Below are positions 17,567 to 27,694 of a stretch of DNA of 64,000 bases, in pieces; the stretch's first letter is position 1; the number at the start of each line of letters is the position of its first letter. Source of the stretch: Candidatus Bartonella washoeensis Sb944nv (GTDB lineage Bacteria > Pseudomonadota > Alphaproteobacteria > Rhizobiales > Rhizobiaceae); assembly GCF_000278135.1 (NCBI RefSeq), contig NZ_JH725026.1, positions 1,012 through 65,011 on the forward strand. The letters run 5' to 3'. The notes under the pieces are model-generated. The model made no database searches, was not told where the DNA came from, and saw nothing but the letters and a program-made list of their open reading frames with translations. Position numbers and translations under genes: made by a program.

Positions 17567-17603
17567 AACTGATCATTTTCTCATTCAAAACAGCACACTT
17601 AAT

Positions 17604-17909
17604 TCAATGCGTCCAAGGCTGCTGCCTATCATTGCGAAAATTATCAGAATAAGAAACTGTACGCCGAATCGATCTATGTGTTTTTTCTACACGATAAGGA
17701 ATAGCATTCCTACATGCGAAAGCAACTGCCTCTTCCTTCCTATTAAACCGGATTCTTACCTGATTATTCATATCCGACGTTGCCGTATACCCCATAAGAG
17801 GCTCAAGCATTTTTGCTTGTTTAGGCTCATACTGCAGAATCCAAAAACCAGTATTCCGCTTACCTGACTGCATAGCTGTCTTCGCAGGACTATAAATACG
17901 TGCGATCAT
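17604..17909 (-). CDS. NADH dehydrogenase accessory subunit, NDUFS4-like
   Basis: 101 residues, MIARIYSPAKTAMQSGKRNT, then WILQYEPKQAKMLEPLMGYT and FNRKEEAVAFACRNAIPYRV. This is the ETC complex I conserved-region family (NDUFS4, 18-kDa subunit), an alphaproteobacterial trait. It is a peripheral-arm accessory subunit that helps stabilise complex I at the cytoplasmic side of the membrane. The gene stands alone between two tRNA genes. Length and motifs fit the family well. Confidence 0.9.
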   Translation of the reverse strand: MIARIYSPAKTAMQSGKRNTGFWILQYEPKQAKMLEPLMGYTATSDMNNQVRIRFNRKEEAVAFACRNAIPYRVEKTHRSIRRTVSYSDNFRNDRQQPWTH

Positions 17910-17998
17910 GGTTCTTTTCCTTCAGACTACACAACGCTTGAATGATAATTTCTCGTCACACGCACCCAATTGGGTTACCTTCTACATATAACCAAAGA

Positions 17999-18075
17999 TG
18001 GTCGGAGCGATAGGATTCGAACCTACGACCCCCTGATCCCAAATCAGGTGCGCTACCAGGCTGCGCTACGCTCCG
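17999..18075 (-). tRNA. tRNA-Pro (UGG)
   Basis: 77 bases with encoded CCA. The acceptor CGGAGCG pairs with CGCTCCG. The anticodon stem CTGAT/ATCAG encloses TTTGGGA with anticodon TGG. T-loop GGTTCGAATCC is present. Confidence 0.95.
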
Positions 18076-18904
18076 CCATTTTGATTTAGTTGACATATAT
18101 TTCCTAAAATTTTCACAACAGAAGTGCAAGAGAAAAAGACATTTTTTTTCAATTTTGTTGCATTTCTTTACAAGAAAGAGCTTTTTTAAATTTTTTCCGC
18201 TCAGCAACAAATTAATTGATAGAAACAAAAAATAATCTTCTTCAAAAAGGAAAATCCAATCCAAATAAACAAACAACCAACTTCTAGATAAAAATTCGCG
18301 ATTGCTCACATTGCATCGAGAGAACTTAAATGATATAAGGCAACATTTAGTCGATATAATTTTAGCAACAAAAATGGCTTAATCATCACGAAAGATTCCC
18401 CAGTAGTAAAGCGCAAAAATCCCCACTTTACTCATATAAAATCCAGCATAATTATAAGGAAAACTGTTCATCCCCTGCTCCTGCACTCGCTCAATCGCTC
18501 TTTATTTTTTTAAATTCTACACTCTCCTACAAATGCAATGAAGCAATTAAAAACGTTTTCACACTCAAGTTAAAAAGTTTCATTATAAAAAAACAAAAAG
18601 GGAATCTCTTCTCCCGAGAATCGCTCTAAAGTACTTGATAAGATTTTACAAAATATGGAAAGAGCACAATGTCATAAGCTGAAAAGCTCACAGTCATTCG
18701 AACAATAATATTATGCACATAAAAAAAGGGAAAAATTTTAGTATACAAAAAAAGCAAATGAAAATATTGTATTTTGTTCATCCTCTAACAAGTATGGCAA
18801 AAGCAGAAAACTTAAATAACATCATTTCTATCCACACACTGAACCGATAACAGAGCAAAAGTGCTTTCTATTGAAAAATTCTGAACCATGCTAGAAAGCA
18901 TTTT
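18076..18904. other. Intergenic region, no gene seen
   Basis: 829 bases without a supportable ORF. The only structure noted is an AGTAAAG/CTTTACT stem (18405-18411 with 18426-18432). A promoter for the tRNA-Pro transcript must lie at its left end. Confidence 0.55.
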
Positions 18905-19594
18905 TTAGTAGCTTTGCATGTTAAGAACTTCACCAATGACAGCACGCGTTATTTTACTTTTCCTTTGTAATGCCAACCGATCAACAGAATCAATTACACT
19001 CTTCAAAGAAAATAAAGAACGCTCACAACGATTTACAAGATAATGAATAGTATCCGGATGAACGATAATCTGCCTATCAGAAAAAAGTTTAAAAGCGACA
19101 GCTGTTAACAATGCATCATCAGGCTGATTAATCGCAACTAACATAACCGAATTAAGACGACTCTTTAGATCATTTAATTTTAAATTCCATGCTGAAGGTA
19201 CTGTACGTGCAGTTATCAACAAAGTAGATTGACGCTTATCAAGGTTTGCTTGCTTAACGCTGTTAATGAAGTGGAAAAGTCCTGTCTCACTAATTTCACC
19301 TGCATCAATATCCTCAATTACAAATGATCTACCTGAAGAAGCAACAGCAACAGCCTGATCAATTTCATTGCGATGAAGTCTTAAAGCATCAGCTTTCTGC
19401 GCCCATACACTAGAAAAGTGGGTTTTTCCAGATCCTTCTTTTCCAACCAAAACCGCAATAGGTAAGATCCAATTAGGCCAATGATCAATAAGCTGAAAAG
19501 CCATACGATTGCTTTCCGTAACCACCAAATCATCAAATTGGAAAATCGGATTATAAGAAAAATTTAAAGGCAATTGTGTTTCACGTGCATTCAT
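18905..19594 (-). CDS. hdaA: DnaA regulatory inactivator-like protein (HdaA)
   Basis: 229 residues starting MNARETQLPLNFSYNPIFQF. The start is chosen at 19594, where ATGA overlaps the stop of the upstream permease; the longer open frame has an implausible Cys/Phe-rich extension. It has a DnaA-like AAA+ fold: Walker A GKEGSGKTH, Walker B-like VIEDIDAG and a sensor region (RTVPSAWNLKLNDLKSRLNS). It lacks the DNA-binding domain of DnaA. Hda proteins promote hydrolysis of DnaA-bound ATP with the sliding clamp; QLPLNF near the N-terminus resembles the clamp-binding motif. Confidence 0.88.
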   Translation of the reverse strand: MNARETQLPLNFSYNPIFQFDDLVVTESNRMAFQLIDHWPNWILPIAVLVGKEGSGKTHFSSVWAQKADALRLHRNEIDQAVAVASSGRSFVIEDIDAGEISETGLFHFINSVKQANLDKRQSTLLITARTVPSAWNLKLNDLKSRLNSVMLVAINQPDDALLTAVAFKLFSDRQIIVHPDTIHYLVNRCERSLFSLKSVIDSVDRLALQRKSKITRAVIGEVLNMQSY

Positions 19595-20805
19595 TCTAGC
19601 GGCTCCGAATTTCCACTTCGCGAATACATCTGAGAACGAAGATAAGTATGAAGAGCAAAACGAACCAGAACACCAACAGCCGCTGCCGCAGGAACAGCAA
19701 CAAGCATACCAGTGAAACCAAAGAGTGAAGAAAAAGCAAAAAGTGCAAACATCAACCACACTGGATGTAGCCCCACTGATGAACCTACAAGTTTTGGTTG
19801 AAGAATATAGCCTTCAATAAATTGACCAATTAAAAAGATAACCATAACAACAACGATCCAACCCCAATTATTGGGATAAAATTGAACCCATGCAATGCCA
19901 ACAGAGAGTACAAAACCACTCATTGTGCCAATATAAGGAATAAAGCTGATAAGGCCAATAAACATACCAATTAAAAGACCAAAATTGAGTCCTGTTATGG
20001 TCAAACCAATAGCATAATACCCTCCCAATATTAAACAAGCTGTTCCTTGCCCTCGAACAAAGCCGGCGATAGCTCTATCCATTTCATGAAAAATACTGCG
20101 AACAGTTTCAAGATGATCTCGTGGTATCAACGAATCAACTGCCGTAACCATACGTGGCCAATCTAACAACATGTAAAACGCCACCACTGGAGCTACAACA
20201 AATAAGCTGATAATATTAACAATAGATTTTCCTGACTTCAAAAGCGAATTCAAGAGAGATGTAATAAAATCGGAACTTTTTCCTAAAAGCCCTTTAATAT
20301 TGCTCTGTAATTCATTTGGATCACTACCAAAATAGCGCCTTACCCATTCAAAATCATGTTCAACAAAAAAAGTTTGAATACGATTAATATAAATGGGTAA
20401 ACCATTACTCATAAATTGCTGTATTTGCCAACTGATAATAGGAATCAAAATTATTAAAGAAGCGACAAAAATAACAATGATAAATAAAGTAATCAGGATA
20501 GTGCCAAAAACACGACGAATACCGAATTTTTCCAGCAATTGAACAACCGGATTAAGAAAGTAAGCCAATACAATCCCTGCCACAAAAGGAAGCAAAACTG
20601 ATCCAAAAACAAACATAAAAAGAATGAAAAAAAACAATGCACCGAGCCAGAAAAAAATTTGCTTTTTCATATTGTTCGGTAATGGCACTTGAGCATAAGC
20701 AGGCACATAAGCCGCCGTATAATGACCACCCGCCCCACCCTCACTAATTTTCTTTTTCATTAGCGGTAAAGCAGAATTATCTTGATTATCTGATATCTTA
20801 GTCAT
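19591..20805 (-). CDS. AI-2E family transporter (PerM-type membrane protein)
   Basis: 404 residues from the ATG at 20805 (AAGGA upstream); the open frame extends 18 codons further without a good site. Seven or eight hydrophobic segments are visible, with the family pattern of two N-terminal helix pairs, a soluble middle region (about 130-200) and a C-terminal block containing GLNFGLLIGMFIGLISFIPY and the late VGLHPVWLMFALFAF. Members are inner-membrane transporters of uncertain substrate; the AI-2 exporter name does not fit all of them. The gene is coupled to hdaA by a 4-base overlap, an arrangement common in Rhizobiales. Confidence 0.85.
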   Translation of the reverse strand: MTKISDNQDNSALPLMKKKISEGGAGGHYTAAYVPAYAQVPLPNNMKKQIFFWLGALFFFILFMFVFGSVLLPFVAGIVLAYFLNPVVQLLEKFGIRRVFGTILITLFIIVIFVASLIILIPIISWQIQQFMSNGLPIYINRIQTFFVEHDFEWVRRYFGSDPNELQSNIKGLLGKSSDFITSLLNSLLKSGKSIVNIISLFVVAPVVAFYMLLDWPRMVTAVDSLIPRDHLETVRSIFHEMDRAIAGFVRGQGTACLILGGYYAIGLTITGLNFGLLIGMFIGLISFIPYIGTMSGFVLSVGIAWVQFYPNNWGWIVVVMVIFLIGQFIEGYILQPKLVGSSVGLHPVWLMFALFAFSSLFGFTGMLVAVPAAAAVGVLVRFALHTYLRSQMYSRSGNSEPLE

Positions 20806-20968
20806 AAATATCCTTAAAAAATCCTCACAAAGATTATAAATTTCTTCGACATGGGTCAAGCAAAGTCAATTATTTCTTAAATGCTAAACTTCAATAACCT
20901 CTTGCAGAGATGACTCTATCATGGCATTGCATAACATCAAAACCTGATTTTCCATAAGGAAAGCTCCA

Positions 20969-22060
20969 ATGAGCAAACAAAATCTAATAAATAAAAAATC
21001 CAACTGTGGACTTACCTACGCAAAAGCCGGCGTAAATATCGACATGGGTAATGCCATGATAGAGAAAATCAAGCCCTATATACGCTCAACAAAACGAAGA
21101 GGCACAGATGCAGAAATTGGCGGTTTTGGCGGACTATTTGATTTAAAAGCAGCAGGATTTAAAGACCCTATCCTTGTAGCGGCTAATGATGGAGTAGGTA
21201 CAAAATTAAAAATTGCCATTGAAGTCGGTATCCATAACACTGTTGGTATTGATCTCGTAGCCATGTGCGTTAATGATTTACTCGTACAAGGAGCTGAACC
21301 TCTCTTTTTTCTCGATTATTTTGCAACTGGGAAACTTGACCCTGAACAAGGTGCCGCAATCGTTTCTGGTATTGCAGCAGGGTGTCGGCAAGCAGGTGCA
21401 GCCCTGATTGGAGGAGAAACTGCAGAAATGCCTGATATGTATGCGAAAGACGATTATGACTTAGCAGGATTTGCTGTAGGAGCTACTGAACGTAGCACAT
21501 TACTCCCTTCAAAAGATCTTACAGAAGGCGACATTATTTTAGGACTTAGCTCATCTGGAGTTCATTCCAATGGCTTTTCTCTTGTTAGAAGAATCGTCCA
21601 ACAAAGTGATCTAAAATGGAATGATCCTGCCCCTTTTAATTCGACAATTAGTCTCGGCACAGCACTTCTTACACCGACACGCATTTATGTAAAATCTCTC
21701 CTGCCCATCATCCGAAATTACGAAGGAATAAAAGCCCTTGCTCATATCACAGGTGGGGGTTTCCCTGAAAATATTCCGCGTGTACTTCCCTCCTCTCTTT
21801 GCGCTGAACTTAATCTTTCTGCCATTGATGTTCCATCAGTCTTTTCATGGATTGCCAAACAAGGTAGAATAGAAGAAATAGAAATGTTACGAACATTTAA
21901 TTGTGGTATTGGTATGGTTATTATCGTAGCGCAAAACGCGGTTGAAACAATTAAAAAAGCACTTGAAATGCAAGGTGAAACCGTTACTATGCTCGGCATT
22001 TTAACAAAACGCCAAGATCAAAATAAAGGAATTATCTATAGAGGTCTACTTCATTTATGA
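20969..22060 (+). CDS. purM: Phosphoribosylformylglycinamidine cyclo-ligase
   Basis: 363 residues, the usual size for AIR synthetase. It converts FGAM to aminoimidazole ribonucleotide with ATP (fifth step of purine synthesis). Motifs: [71 protein letters not shown] and the late [21 protein letters not shown] lies before the ATG. Its end overlaps purN by four bases (ATGA), so the two are co-translated. Confidence 0.97.
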   Translation: MSKQNLINKKSNCGLTYAKAGVNIDMGNAMIEKIKPYIRSTKRRGTDAEIGGFGGLFDLKAAGFKDPILVAANDGVGTKLKIAIEVGIHNTVGIDLVAMCVNDLLVQGAEPLFFLDYFATGKLDPEQGAAIVSGIAAGCRQAGAALIGGETAEMPDMYAKDDYDLAGFAVGATERSTLLPSKDLTEGDIILGLSSSGVHSNGFSLVRRIVQQSDLKWNDPAPFNSTISLGTALLTPTRIYVKSLLPIIRNYEGIKALAHITGGGFPENIPRVLPSSLCAELNLSAIDVPSVFSWIAKQGRIEEIEMLRTFNCGIGMVIIVAQNAVETIKKALEMQGETVTMLGILTKRQDQNKGIIYRGLLHL

Positions 22061-22668
22061 AAAAACAAATCGTTGTTTTTATTTCTGGCAACGGATCCAA
22101 TATGGTTGCCCTCGCTAAAGCAAGCAAACAGGAAGGATATCCTGCTGAAATTGTCGCAGTTATTTGTGATAATCCTCATGCTGCCGGAATCGAAAAAGCA
22201 CGTAACAATAATTTGCCTATTCACGTTGTTGATCGTAAAGATTACCCAAATAAAGAAGCACATGAACAATCTATCTTCACGATTTTAGCTAAATATCAAC
22301 CAGATCTGATCTGCTTTGCTGGCTATATGCGCCTTATCTCACCGCATTTCGTGAAACTTTATGAAGGGCGAATTTTGAACATTCACCCTTCTCTTTTACC
22401 TTCATTTAAAGGTTTAAATACGCATGAAAGAGTTTTACAAGCAGGCGTTAAAATTACTGGTTGTACTGTTCACCTTGTTACAAACGACATGGATGCAGGA
22501 AAAATTCTCGCTCAAGCTGCTGTTCCAGTATGTCCGAATGATACCACTGATATTTTAGCGCAGAGAGTCCTTAAGGCTGAACATAAACTGTATCCGGAAG
22601 CCTTAAAAATATTTATTGAAAAAAACAACAAAATGATGGATGCTCAACAGCAACTTTTATCTTTCTGA
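22057..22668 (+). CDS. purN: Phosphoribosylglycinamide formyltransferase
   Basis: 203 residues. Transfers formyl from 10-formyl-THF to GAR (third purine step). Substrate motif GNGSNM near the N-terminus; the catalytic triad segment is [13 protein letters not shown] (Asn and His) with the Asp in [20 protein letters not shown] and NDMDAG. Starts within the purM stop codon. Followed by a weak stem (22718-22739). Confidence 0.96.
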   Translation: MKKQIVVFISGNGSNMVALAKASKQEGYPAEIVAVICDNPHAAGIEKARNNNLPIHVVDRKDYPNKEAHEQSIFTILAKYQPDLICFAGYMRLISPHFVKLYEGRILNIHPSLLPSFKGLNTHERVLQAGVKITGCTVHLVTNDMDAGKILAQAAVPVCPNDTTDILAQRVLKAEHKLYPEALKIFIEKNNKMMDAQQQLLSF

Positions 22669-22717
22669 TTATACCAACCTGCACGCTCCAATGTTACCGT
22701 TAATTTATTCCTCACCT

Positions 22718-22745
22718 CTTACATTTTTAAAACTGTAAGAATTTT
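22718..22745 (+). terminator. Weak terminator-like hairpin after purN
   Basis: CTTACA (22718-22723) pairs with TGTAAG (22734-22739) around a 10-base loop, followed by AATTTT. The stem is short and AT-rich, so this is a low-confidence call. Confidence 0.4.
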
Positions 22746-22923
22746 GATGAGATAGAATCTAATATTTTATGAATATTTTTGTGCACAATCTGTGCAGGAG
22801 GTTTCTTTAAATTTCTAATTGTAAGTATCTAAATTAATTTTTAAGTAATTTTTTTCTAAGAAATATTACAATTATACTGTCAAAATATTCTGGATTTTCA
22901 TCTAAAAACACAATTTCTCTCTT

Positions 22924-25467
22924 TCATTGTGCAAGTGTTTCTTTAACTGCTAGAGTTAACTGTTTAAGTGTAAATGGCTTAGATAAAAAACTAAAAACAG
23001 CATCTTGTGGAAGATTTTTAGTAAAAGCATCTTTCGCATAGCCAGAAACAAAAATAAATTTGATATCAGGATATTTTTTACGCGACTCTTTGAGCAAAGT
23101 CGGGCCATCCATTTCTGGCATTACAACATCGGAAACAATGATATCAACAGCACCCTTATTTTCTTCAAGAATAGAAAGCGCTTCCACTCCACTTGCTGCT
23201 TCCAAAACAGTATATCCTCTCATTTGGAGTGCTCTTACCCCACCCATTCTGACAGAATCTTCATCTTCAACCAATAAAACAGTCGCAGATCCTGTTAAAT
23301 CTGTATTTTTTTCCTGCTCTTCCACTTTTTCATTCCGCTGGGAAATTTCACCGTAAATATCAGGAATATAACGGGGAAGAAAAATATGAAATGTTGCTCC
23401 TTCGCCTTCTCGGCTATCACAGTAAATATAACCACCTGTCTGTTTAATAATTCCATAAACCATTGATAAACCAAGCCCGGTTCCTTTTCCAACTTCTTTT
23501 GTTGTAAAAAATGGTTCAAATATTTTTTCTTGTATAGCAGCTGATATACCAGTTCCTGTATCCGAAATGGTCAACTGCACATACTCACCAATTGCAAAAC
23601 CAACATGATCAAATTCAGCACTCTGTTGTTTTGTAATATTGTTTGTTGCAATCGTGACAATACCTCCATCTGGCATGGCATCACGTGCATTAATAACCAA
23701 ATTCATAATAACACGCTGGAAAGATGCTTGATCGACTTTAACACTCCACAAATCTCTTCCATGAATAATTTTCAACTGAATATTATTACCTAAAAGAGGT
23801 ACAATAAGATTGCGCATATCTGATAAAAATTCTGTAAAATCAATTTTTTCAGGTCGCAGCGTTTGCTTTCTAGAAAAAGCCAATAATTGCTGCACAAGAG
23901 CAGCCGCACGATTAGCATTGTTCTTAATATTGATAAGATCAGCATGAGCTGGATCAGAACTGCGATACGTATTTAAAAGAAGATCACAAGACATCAAAAT
24001 TGCTGTTAAAACGTTATTAAAATCATGCGCAATACCACCAGCCAATTGCCCAACAGCTTGCATCTTCTGATTTTGTATCATTTTATCTTCAAGCGTTTTT
24101 TGTTCTGTTATTTCTATGACAGACACAATTACCAAATCTCGTAATGCATCACCATAATATGGTGTTACAGGCATAACATGGAGACGCACATGGCGTTCCT
24201 GATTCTTTTCTAAAACTGTCTCTATCAAAATTGAATAATTTTTATTTAACGTAATTTTCTGAAATGCACGCTCTAGCTGTTCATGATCACGGCGAGATAT
24301 AACATCATAAAGTCTAATATTTTTACGCGTACAACCCATTAATGATGAAAAAGAATCATTTATGTAAACCAGTTGTCCTTTCTGATCTACCACTGCTATT
24401 GCAAAAGGACTTGCATCAAAATACTCTACCAATAGACTTGGGAATTTTGATTGATAATCGTCCTCTTCTTTTTGTATCTGCTGTGGCATCATCACAATAC
24501 GATAAATTGCTTCATCTTCTAAGAAAGAAGAAGCACACATAAAGCAATTGAATTTTTTATTGTTACTAGTCTCTGAATTTAAATATAATGAAAACGTATA
24601 AGGCGTAGAATAACCTAAGCTTTGATGTTTATTGTTTTGCAAACAAATATCACTCCATGCGTTATTGGTTTCAACGCCATCAAATAGCTTATCAAAATTA
24701 TATTGACCAACAGTAAAATTCGCTAAATCAATTGAAAACCACTCAGCAAAAACTGCATTTGCATAAAGAATCGTCCCTTGTGTATTAACAGAAAAAAAAC
24801 CAACAGGAGCCTGATCTAAGTGATTGATTGCTTCTTGAAGATTCGAGAAAAAAGCCTCACGAAACTCCTGCAAATGCGAAATATCGGTAATACGCCAAAA
24901 TAAAAGCCTTTTTTCCCCCTTTTTTATTGGCTGAACAGAAATATTGTACCAAACAGAATTTTTCTCGGGAGAATGGGAAAAAATTGGCCGTTCTATCCTA
25001 AATTCTTCCTGCGCTGCAAGATTATTACATGCAGCAACTTTTAAGCGATATGAAAGCGCACCAGCTCCTGGAAGATCAGCAATCACCGCATAACAAGAGG
25101 ACTCACGCTTATAGGTAAAAATTTTTCGATAATTTTGATTAGAATAATAAACAAAACCGGACAGATCAGATATTATAATTACATCATCCATACTATTAAA
25201 AATGCTGAGATCAAAATCTCGATACAACGGCGTTGCATTATATCTCAAAACCCCCATCCCTATCAAAAACAATGCAGCAACACCTATAACTGCTAATGCT
25301 AAAAAAGAAACCAACATAGCCTTTTGAAAATAGCTATGTGGATTAAAAAAACCTAAAACACCTACAATGACTAGAAAAATGATAACAAAAACAATAGTAA
25401 AAATCATGCCCCCACAGTGAATAGAAGTAGACGATGATTTTTCACTATTCTCAAAACCCTTACCCAT
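22924..25467 (-). CDS. cckA: Cell-cycle hybrid histidine kinase CckA
   Basis: 847 residues. Two transmembrane helices near the N-terminus (about 22-41 and 50-73) precede PAS-type sensor domains (to about 460). The HisKA domain has GGIAHDFNNVLTAI with the phospho-acceptor His. A HATPase domain follows (NLVINARDAMPDGG, DTGTGISAAIQEKIFEPFFT, GTGLGLSMVYGIIKQTGG). The C-terminal receiver has DIIVSDVVMPEMDGP and the Lys in FLSKPF. In Alphaproteobacteria CckA phosphorylates ChpT and thence CtrA, the essential cell-cycle regulator. Domain order and length match CckA orthologues. Confidence 0.92.
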   Translation of the reverse strand: MGKGFENSEKSSSTSIHCGGMIFTIVFVIIFLVIVGVLGFFNPHSYFQKAMLVSFLALAVIGVAALFLIGMGVLRYNATPLYRDFDLSIFNSMDDVIIISDLSGFVYYSNQNYRKIFTYKRESSCYAVIADLPGAGALSYRLKVAACNNLAAQEEFRIERPIFSHSPEKNSVWYNISVQPIKKGEKRLLFWRITDISHLQEFREAFFSNLQEAINHLDQAPVGFFSVNTQGTILYANAVFAEWFSIDLANFTVGQYNFDKLFDGVETNNAWSDICLQNNKHQSLGYSTPYTFSLYLNSETSNNKKFNCFMCASSFLEDEAIYRIVMMPQQIQKEEDDYQSKFPSLLVEYFDASPFAIAVVDQKGQLVYINDSFSSLMGCTRKNIRLYDVISRRDHEQLERAFQKITLNKNYSILIETVLEKNQERHVRLHVMPVTPYYGDALRDLVIVSVIEITEQKTLEDKMIQNQKMQAVGQLAGGIAHDFNNVLTAILMSCDLLLNTYRSSDPAHADLINIKNNANRAAALVQQLLAFSRKQTLRPEKIDFTEFLSDMRNLIVPLLGNNIQLKIIHGRDLWSVKVDQASFQRVIMNLVINARDAMPDGGIVTIATNNITKQQSAEFDHVGFAIGEYVQLTISDTGTGISAAIQEKIFEPFFTTKEVGKGTGLGLSMVYGIIKQTGGYIYCDSREGEGATFHIFLPRYIPDIYGEISQRNEKVEEQEKNTDLTGSATVLLVEDEDSVRMGGVRALQMRGYTVLEAASGVEALSILEENKGAVDIIVSDVVMPEMDGPTLLKESRKKYPDIKFIFVSGYAKDAFTKNLPQDAVFSFLSKPFTLKQLTLAVKETLAQ

Positions 25468-25677
25468 TTCTCTTTGCCTCGATTATGGTCATTTCTGATA
25501 CACTAAATTACCTCCATAATCGTTTTTTATGAAGTATACACCATGATAATATCTACCCAATAAAAATCACTCAATATCTAAAAGATCATCTTTCATATTA
25601 TAAGCCAACCTTTTAAAGTATGTTTACAAACTTATATTATATTTACAAACTTATATAACATAAATCGGAGAAGCACC

Positions 25678-26220
25678 ATGCATGTGTGGTTATCAAGCCA
25701 AATAGGTACATCCGCAGCAAACATAACCATAAGCCTTGTGCTTTTCATAATGATAGCTACAACTATTACTGCAATCATTACGTTTTTACGCCGTTTAAAG
25801 ACAAGAGGATTCAACACACATAGAAAAAAACATCCGCCGCGATTGACCATATGCGATACAATTGCTATCGACCGTACGCGACGTCTTATGCTGATACGTC
25901 GTGATAATACAGAACACCTTATTCTTATCGGCGGGCTAAAAGATATTGTTATAGAATCAAATATTATAGATAAACGTATCACACACAAAAGCGCTGATAA
26001 ACAAAAGCAGGATACACAACAAGCATTAACAATACCAAAGACAAACTCAAATCCTAATCTTATAGAAAAAATACCTTGTCCCGTCAGTGAAATAGAGCAT
26101 CCCCAAGACAATATTTCTAAGCCTTTGAATCAATATTTGGAAGATTCAGCAATCACCGCTGAAATTGAAGGACGACAAGAACCATCCTTATTTATTCCTG
26201 CCCAAAAAAAAGTAAAATAA
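25678..26220 (+). CDS. FliO-domain membrane protein
   Basis: 180 residues. One transmembrane helix (about 12-38, ISLVLFIMIATTITAIITFL) is followed by a small beta domain, RLTICDTIAIDRTRRLMLIR then EHLILIGGLKDIVIESNI. That is the FliO pattern (ligand of the flagellar export apparatus). The C-terminal tail is hydrophilic and low in complexity. No other flagellar gene is nearby, so this is an orphan; some rhizobial genomes carry such FliO-like proteins outside flagellar clusters. GGAGA precedes the ATG. It converges with dksA. Confidence 0.72.
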   Translation: MHVWLSSQIGTSAANITISLVLFIMIATTITAIITFLRRLKTRGFNTHRKKHPPRLTICDTIAIDRTRRLMLIRRDNTEHLILIGGLKDIVIESNIIDKRITHKSADKQKQDTQQALTIPKTNSNPNLIEKIPCPVSEIEHPQDNISKPLNQYLEDSAITAEIEGRQEPSLFIPAQKKVK

Positions 26221-26268
26221 GCAATTCTAGCTGCGAGTATTTCATTTACTTATCATTACAATCGATTT

Positions 26269-26685
26269 TCAATCGTCACGATACACTCTTTCTCTTCGCT
26301 CATGGCGTTCCTGTGCCTCCAACGACAAAACTGCAATTGGTCGAGCCTCAAGACGCTTTATACTAATAGGCTCGCCAGTTTCCTCACAAAACCCATAAGT
26401 ACCATTATCAATGCGCTCCAAAGCTGCATCTATCTTTGAAATAAGCTTTCTCTGACGATCACGAGCACGCAATTCGATTGTACGATCAGTTTCGCAAGAT
26501 GCTCTATCAGTCAAATCGGGCTGAACAGCATTCTCCTCCTGCAAATTTTCCAAAGTCTCACGGGCTTCTCTTAATATATCATTTTTCCAAGAAACCAACT
26601 TTGCACGAAAATATGCCTTTTGCCGCTCATTCATAAAAGGCTCATCTTCACTAGGACGATATTGACCATCAACCTTTTCGCTCAT
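26269..26685 (-). CDS. dksA: DksA-family RNA polymerase-binding protein
   Basis: 138 residues from the ATG at 26685 with AGGAGGT upstream. The longer open frame (to 26823) lacks a site. Coiled-coil region (about 25-85) with ERQKAYFRAKLVSWKNDILR, then the acidic tip region DLTDRASCETDRTIELRARD, and the DksA signature RIDNGTYGFCEETGEPISIK RLEARP split over about 90-115. The usual four-Cys zinc knuckle is reduced: only one Cys (GFCEE) remains, so zinc binding is doubtful. DksA binds the secondary channel of RNA polymerase and works with ppGpp. Confidence 0.92.
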   Translation of the reverse strand: MSEKVDGQYRPSEDEPFMNERQKAYFRAKLVSWKNDILREARETLENLQEENAVQPDLTDRASCETDRTIELRARDRQRKLISKIDAALERIDNGTYGFCEETGEPISIKRLEARPIAVLSLEAQERHERRERVYRDD

Positions 26686-27015
26686 GCCATAAACCTCCAC
26701 ATATGGTATGTGCGGTCTATATATTGTGCAAAACTGATCAACACAAGAGTAAAATGCTTTTTTATAATAACATACCAATATGTTTAAAGCCATTATGTTG
26801 AGATCATCGCCATCTTCCCACATAGCATGTACTATATTGTGATAATTATGAACGGTGTATCCCTATAATAATATAGCCATTCTAGTTATGCCTACAAGCA
26901 AGTTTACAAAAAACACAACCATTCAGAGCGATACGAAATAAGCTTATTCGATTATTGAGCAAAAACTTAAACACACCCACAAAAAATTAGTCAGATTAGA
27001 AAGAAACAAAAACAT

Positions 27016-27549
27016 TTACAAAGGCAGAGTACGATATCCACGATTTAAATATATCAAAGCCTCTTTTTCTTTATTACAATTTATTGCAACTACTTCACCA
27101 ATTAAAACGTAATGGGTTGCATGTTCATGCCAACAAATCAAACGACAGTCAAGTGATGCTAAAGCATCAGAAAGACTAGGTGCACCCGTCTGCAAAGTAC
27201 TCCATTGAGCTCTATCAAAACATTCATTTTGTGCGAAATTGCAACGCCTAGAAAAAATATCCGCTAATGAACGATGTTTTCCTGCCAAACTATTAACACA
27301 AAAATTTCCATTTTCCATAAACAGATTATTCTTCAAATTATGGCGCCTTAAACAAACAAGGAGTGTTGGAGGATCATCTGATAAGGAACAACACGCTGAA
27401 ACCGTTACTCCACGCTTTCCCTTAACGCCATTTGTTGTCACAATATGCACAGCTCCTGCAAAATGACTCATAGTGTCTCGATATTCTTGCGGAGAAACAG
27501 GAAAAATATCTTGAGACTTCGGCATTAAATGTGTTGTATGATTTGGCAT
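27016..27549 (-). CDS. Flavin reductase-like domain protein (RutF/HpaC type)
   Basis: 177 residues from the ATG at 27549; a GTG three codons upstream (27558) is an alternative. No strong ribosome site is visible for either. The FMN-binding flavin reductase fold is shown by YRDTMSHFAGAVHIVTTNG, GVTVSACCSLSDDPPTLLVC, FCVNSLAGKHRSLADIFS and the His-containing LICWHEHATHYVLIGEVVAI. It would supply reduced FMN/FAD to a monooxygenase, but no partner is adjacent. Divergent from rpe. Confidence 0.85.
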   Translation of the reverse strand: MPNHTTHLMPKSQDIFPVSPQEYRDTMSHFAGAVHIVTTNGVKGKRGVTVSACCSLSDDPPTLLVCLRRHNLKNNLFMENGNFCVNSLAGKHRSLADIFSRRCNFAQNECFDRAQWSTLQTGAPSLSDALASLDCRLICWHEHATHYVLIGEVVAINCNKEKEALIYLNRGYRTLPL

Positions 27550-27694
27550 ATTTTTCACTTATAAAGCTTTTAAAATTTTAAAAAACATTTCAATAAAAGA
27601 TCTATGATACATGGTTATTCTTTTACATTATAATGTAAATGTTATTTTAACACACAGAACTACATGCTAAAAAGAGCCAACCAAGGAGATCTTA

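Noticed and set aside
17956-18309. 117-codon minus-strand frame covering tRNA-Pro
   Set aside because: It runs through the tRNA gene and is AT-rich leader without motifs.
19595-19759. N-terminal extension of HdaA rich in Cys and Phe
   Set aside because: It is the out-of-frame reading of the AI-2E gene end; the ATGA overlap start at 19594 is far better.
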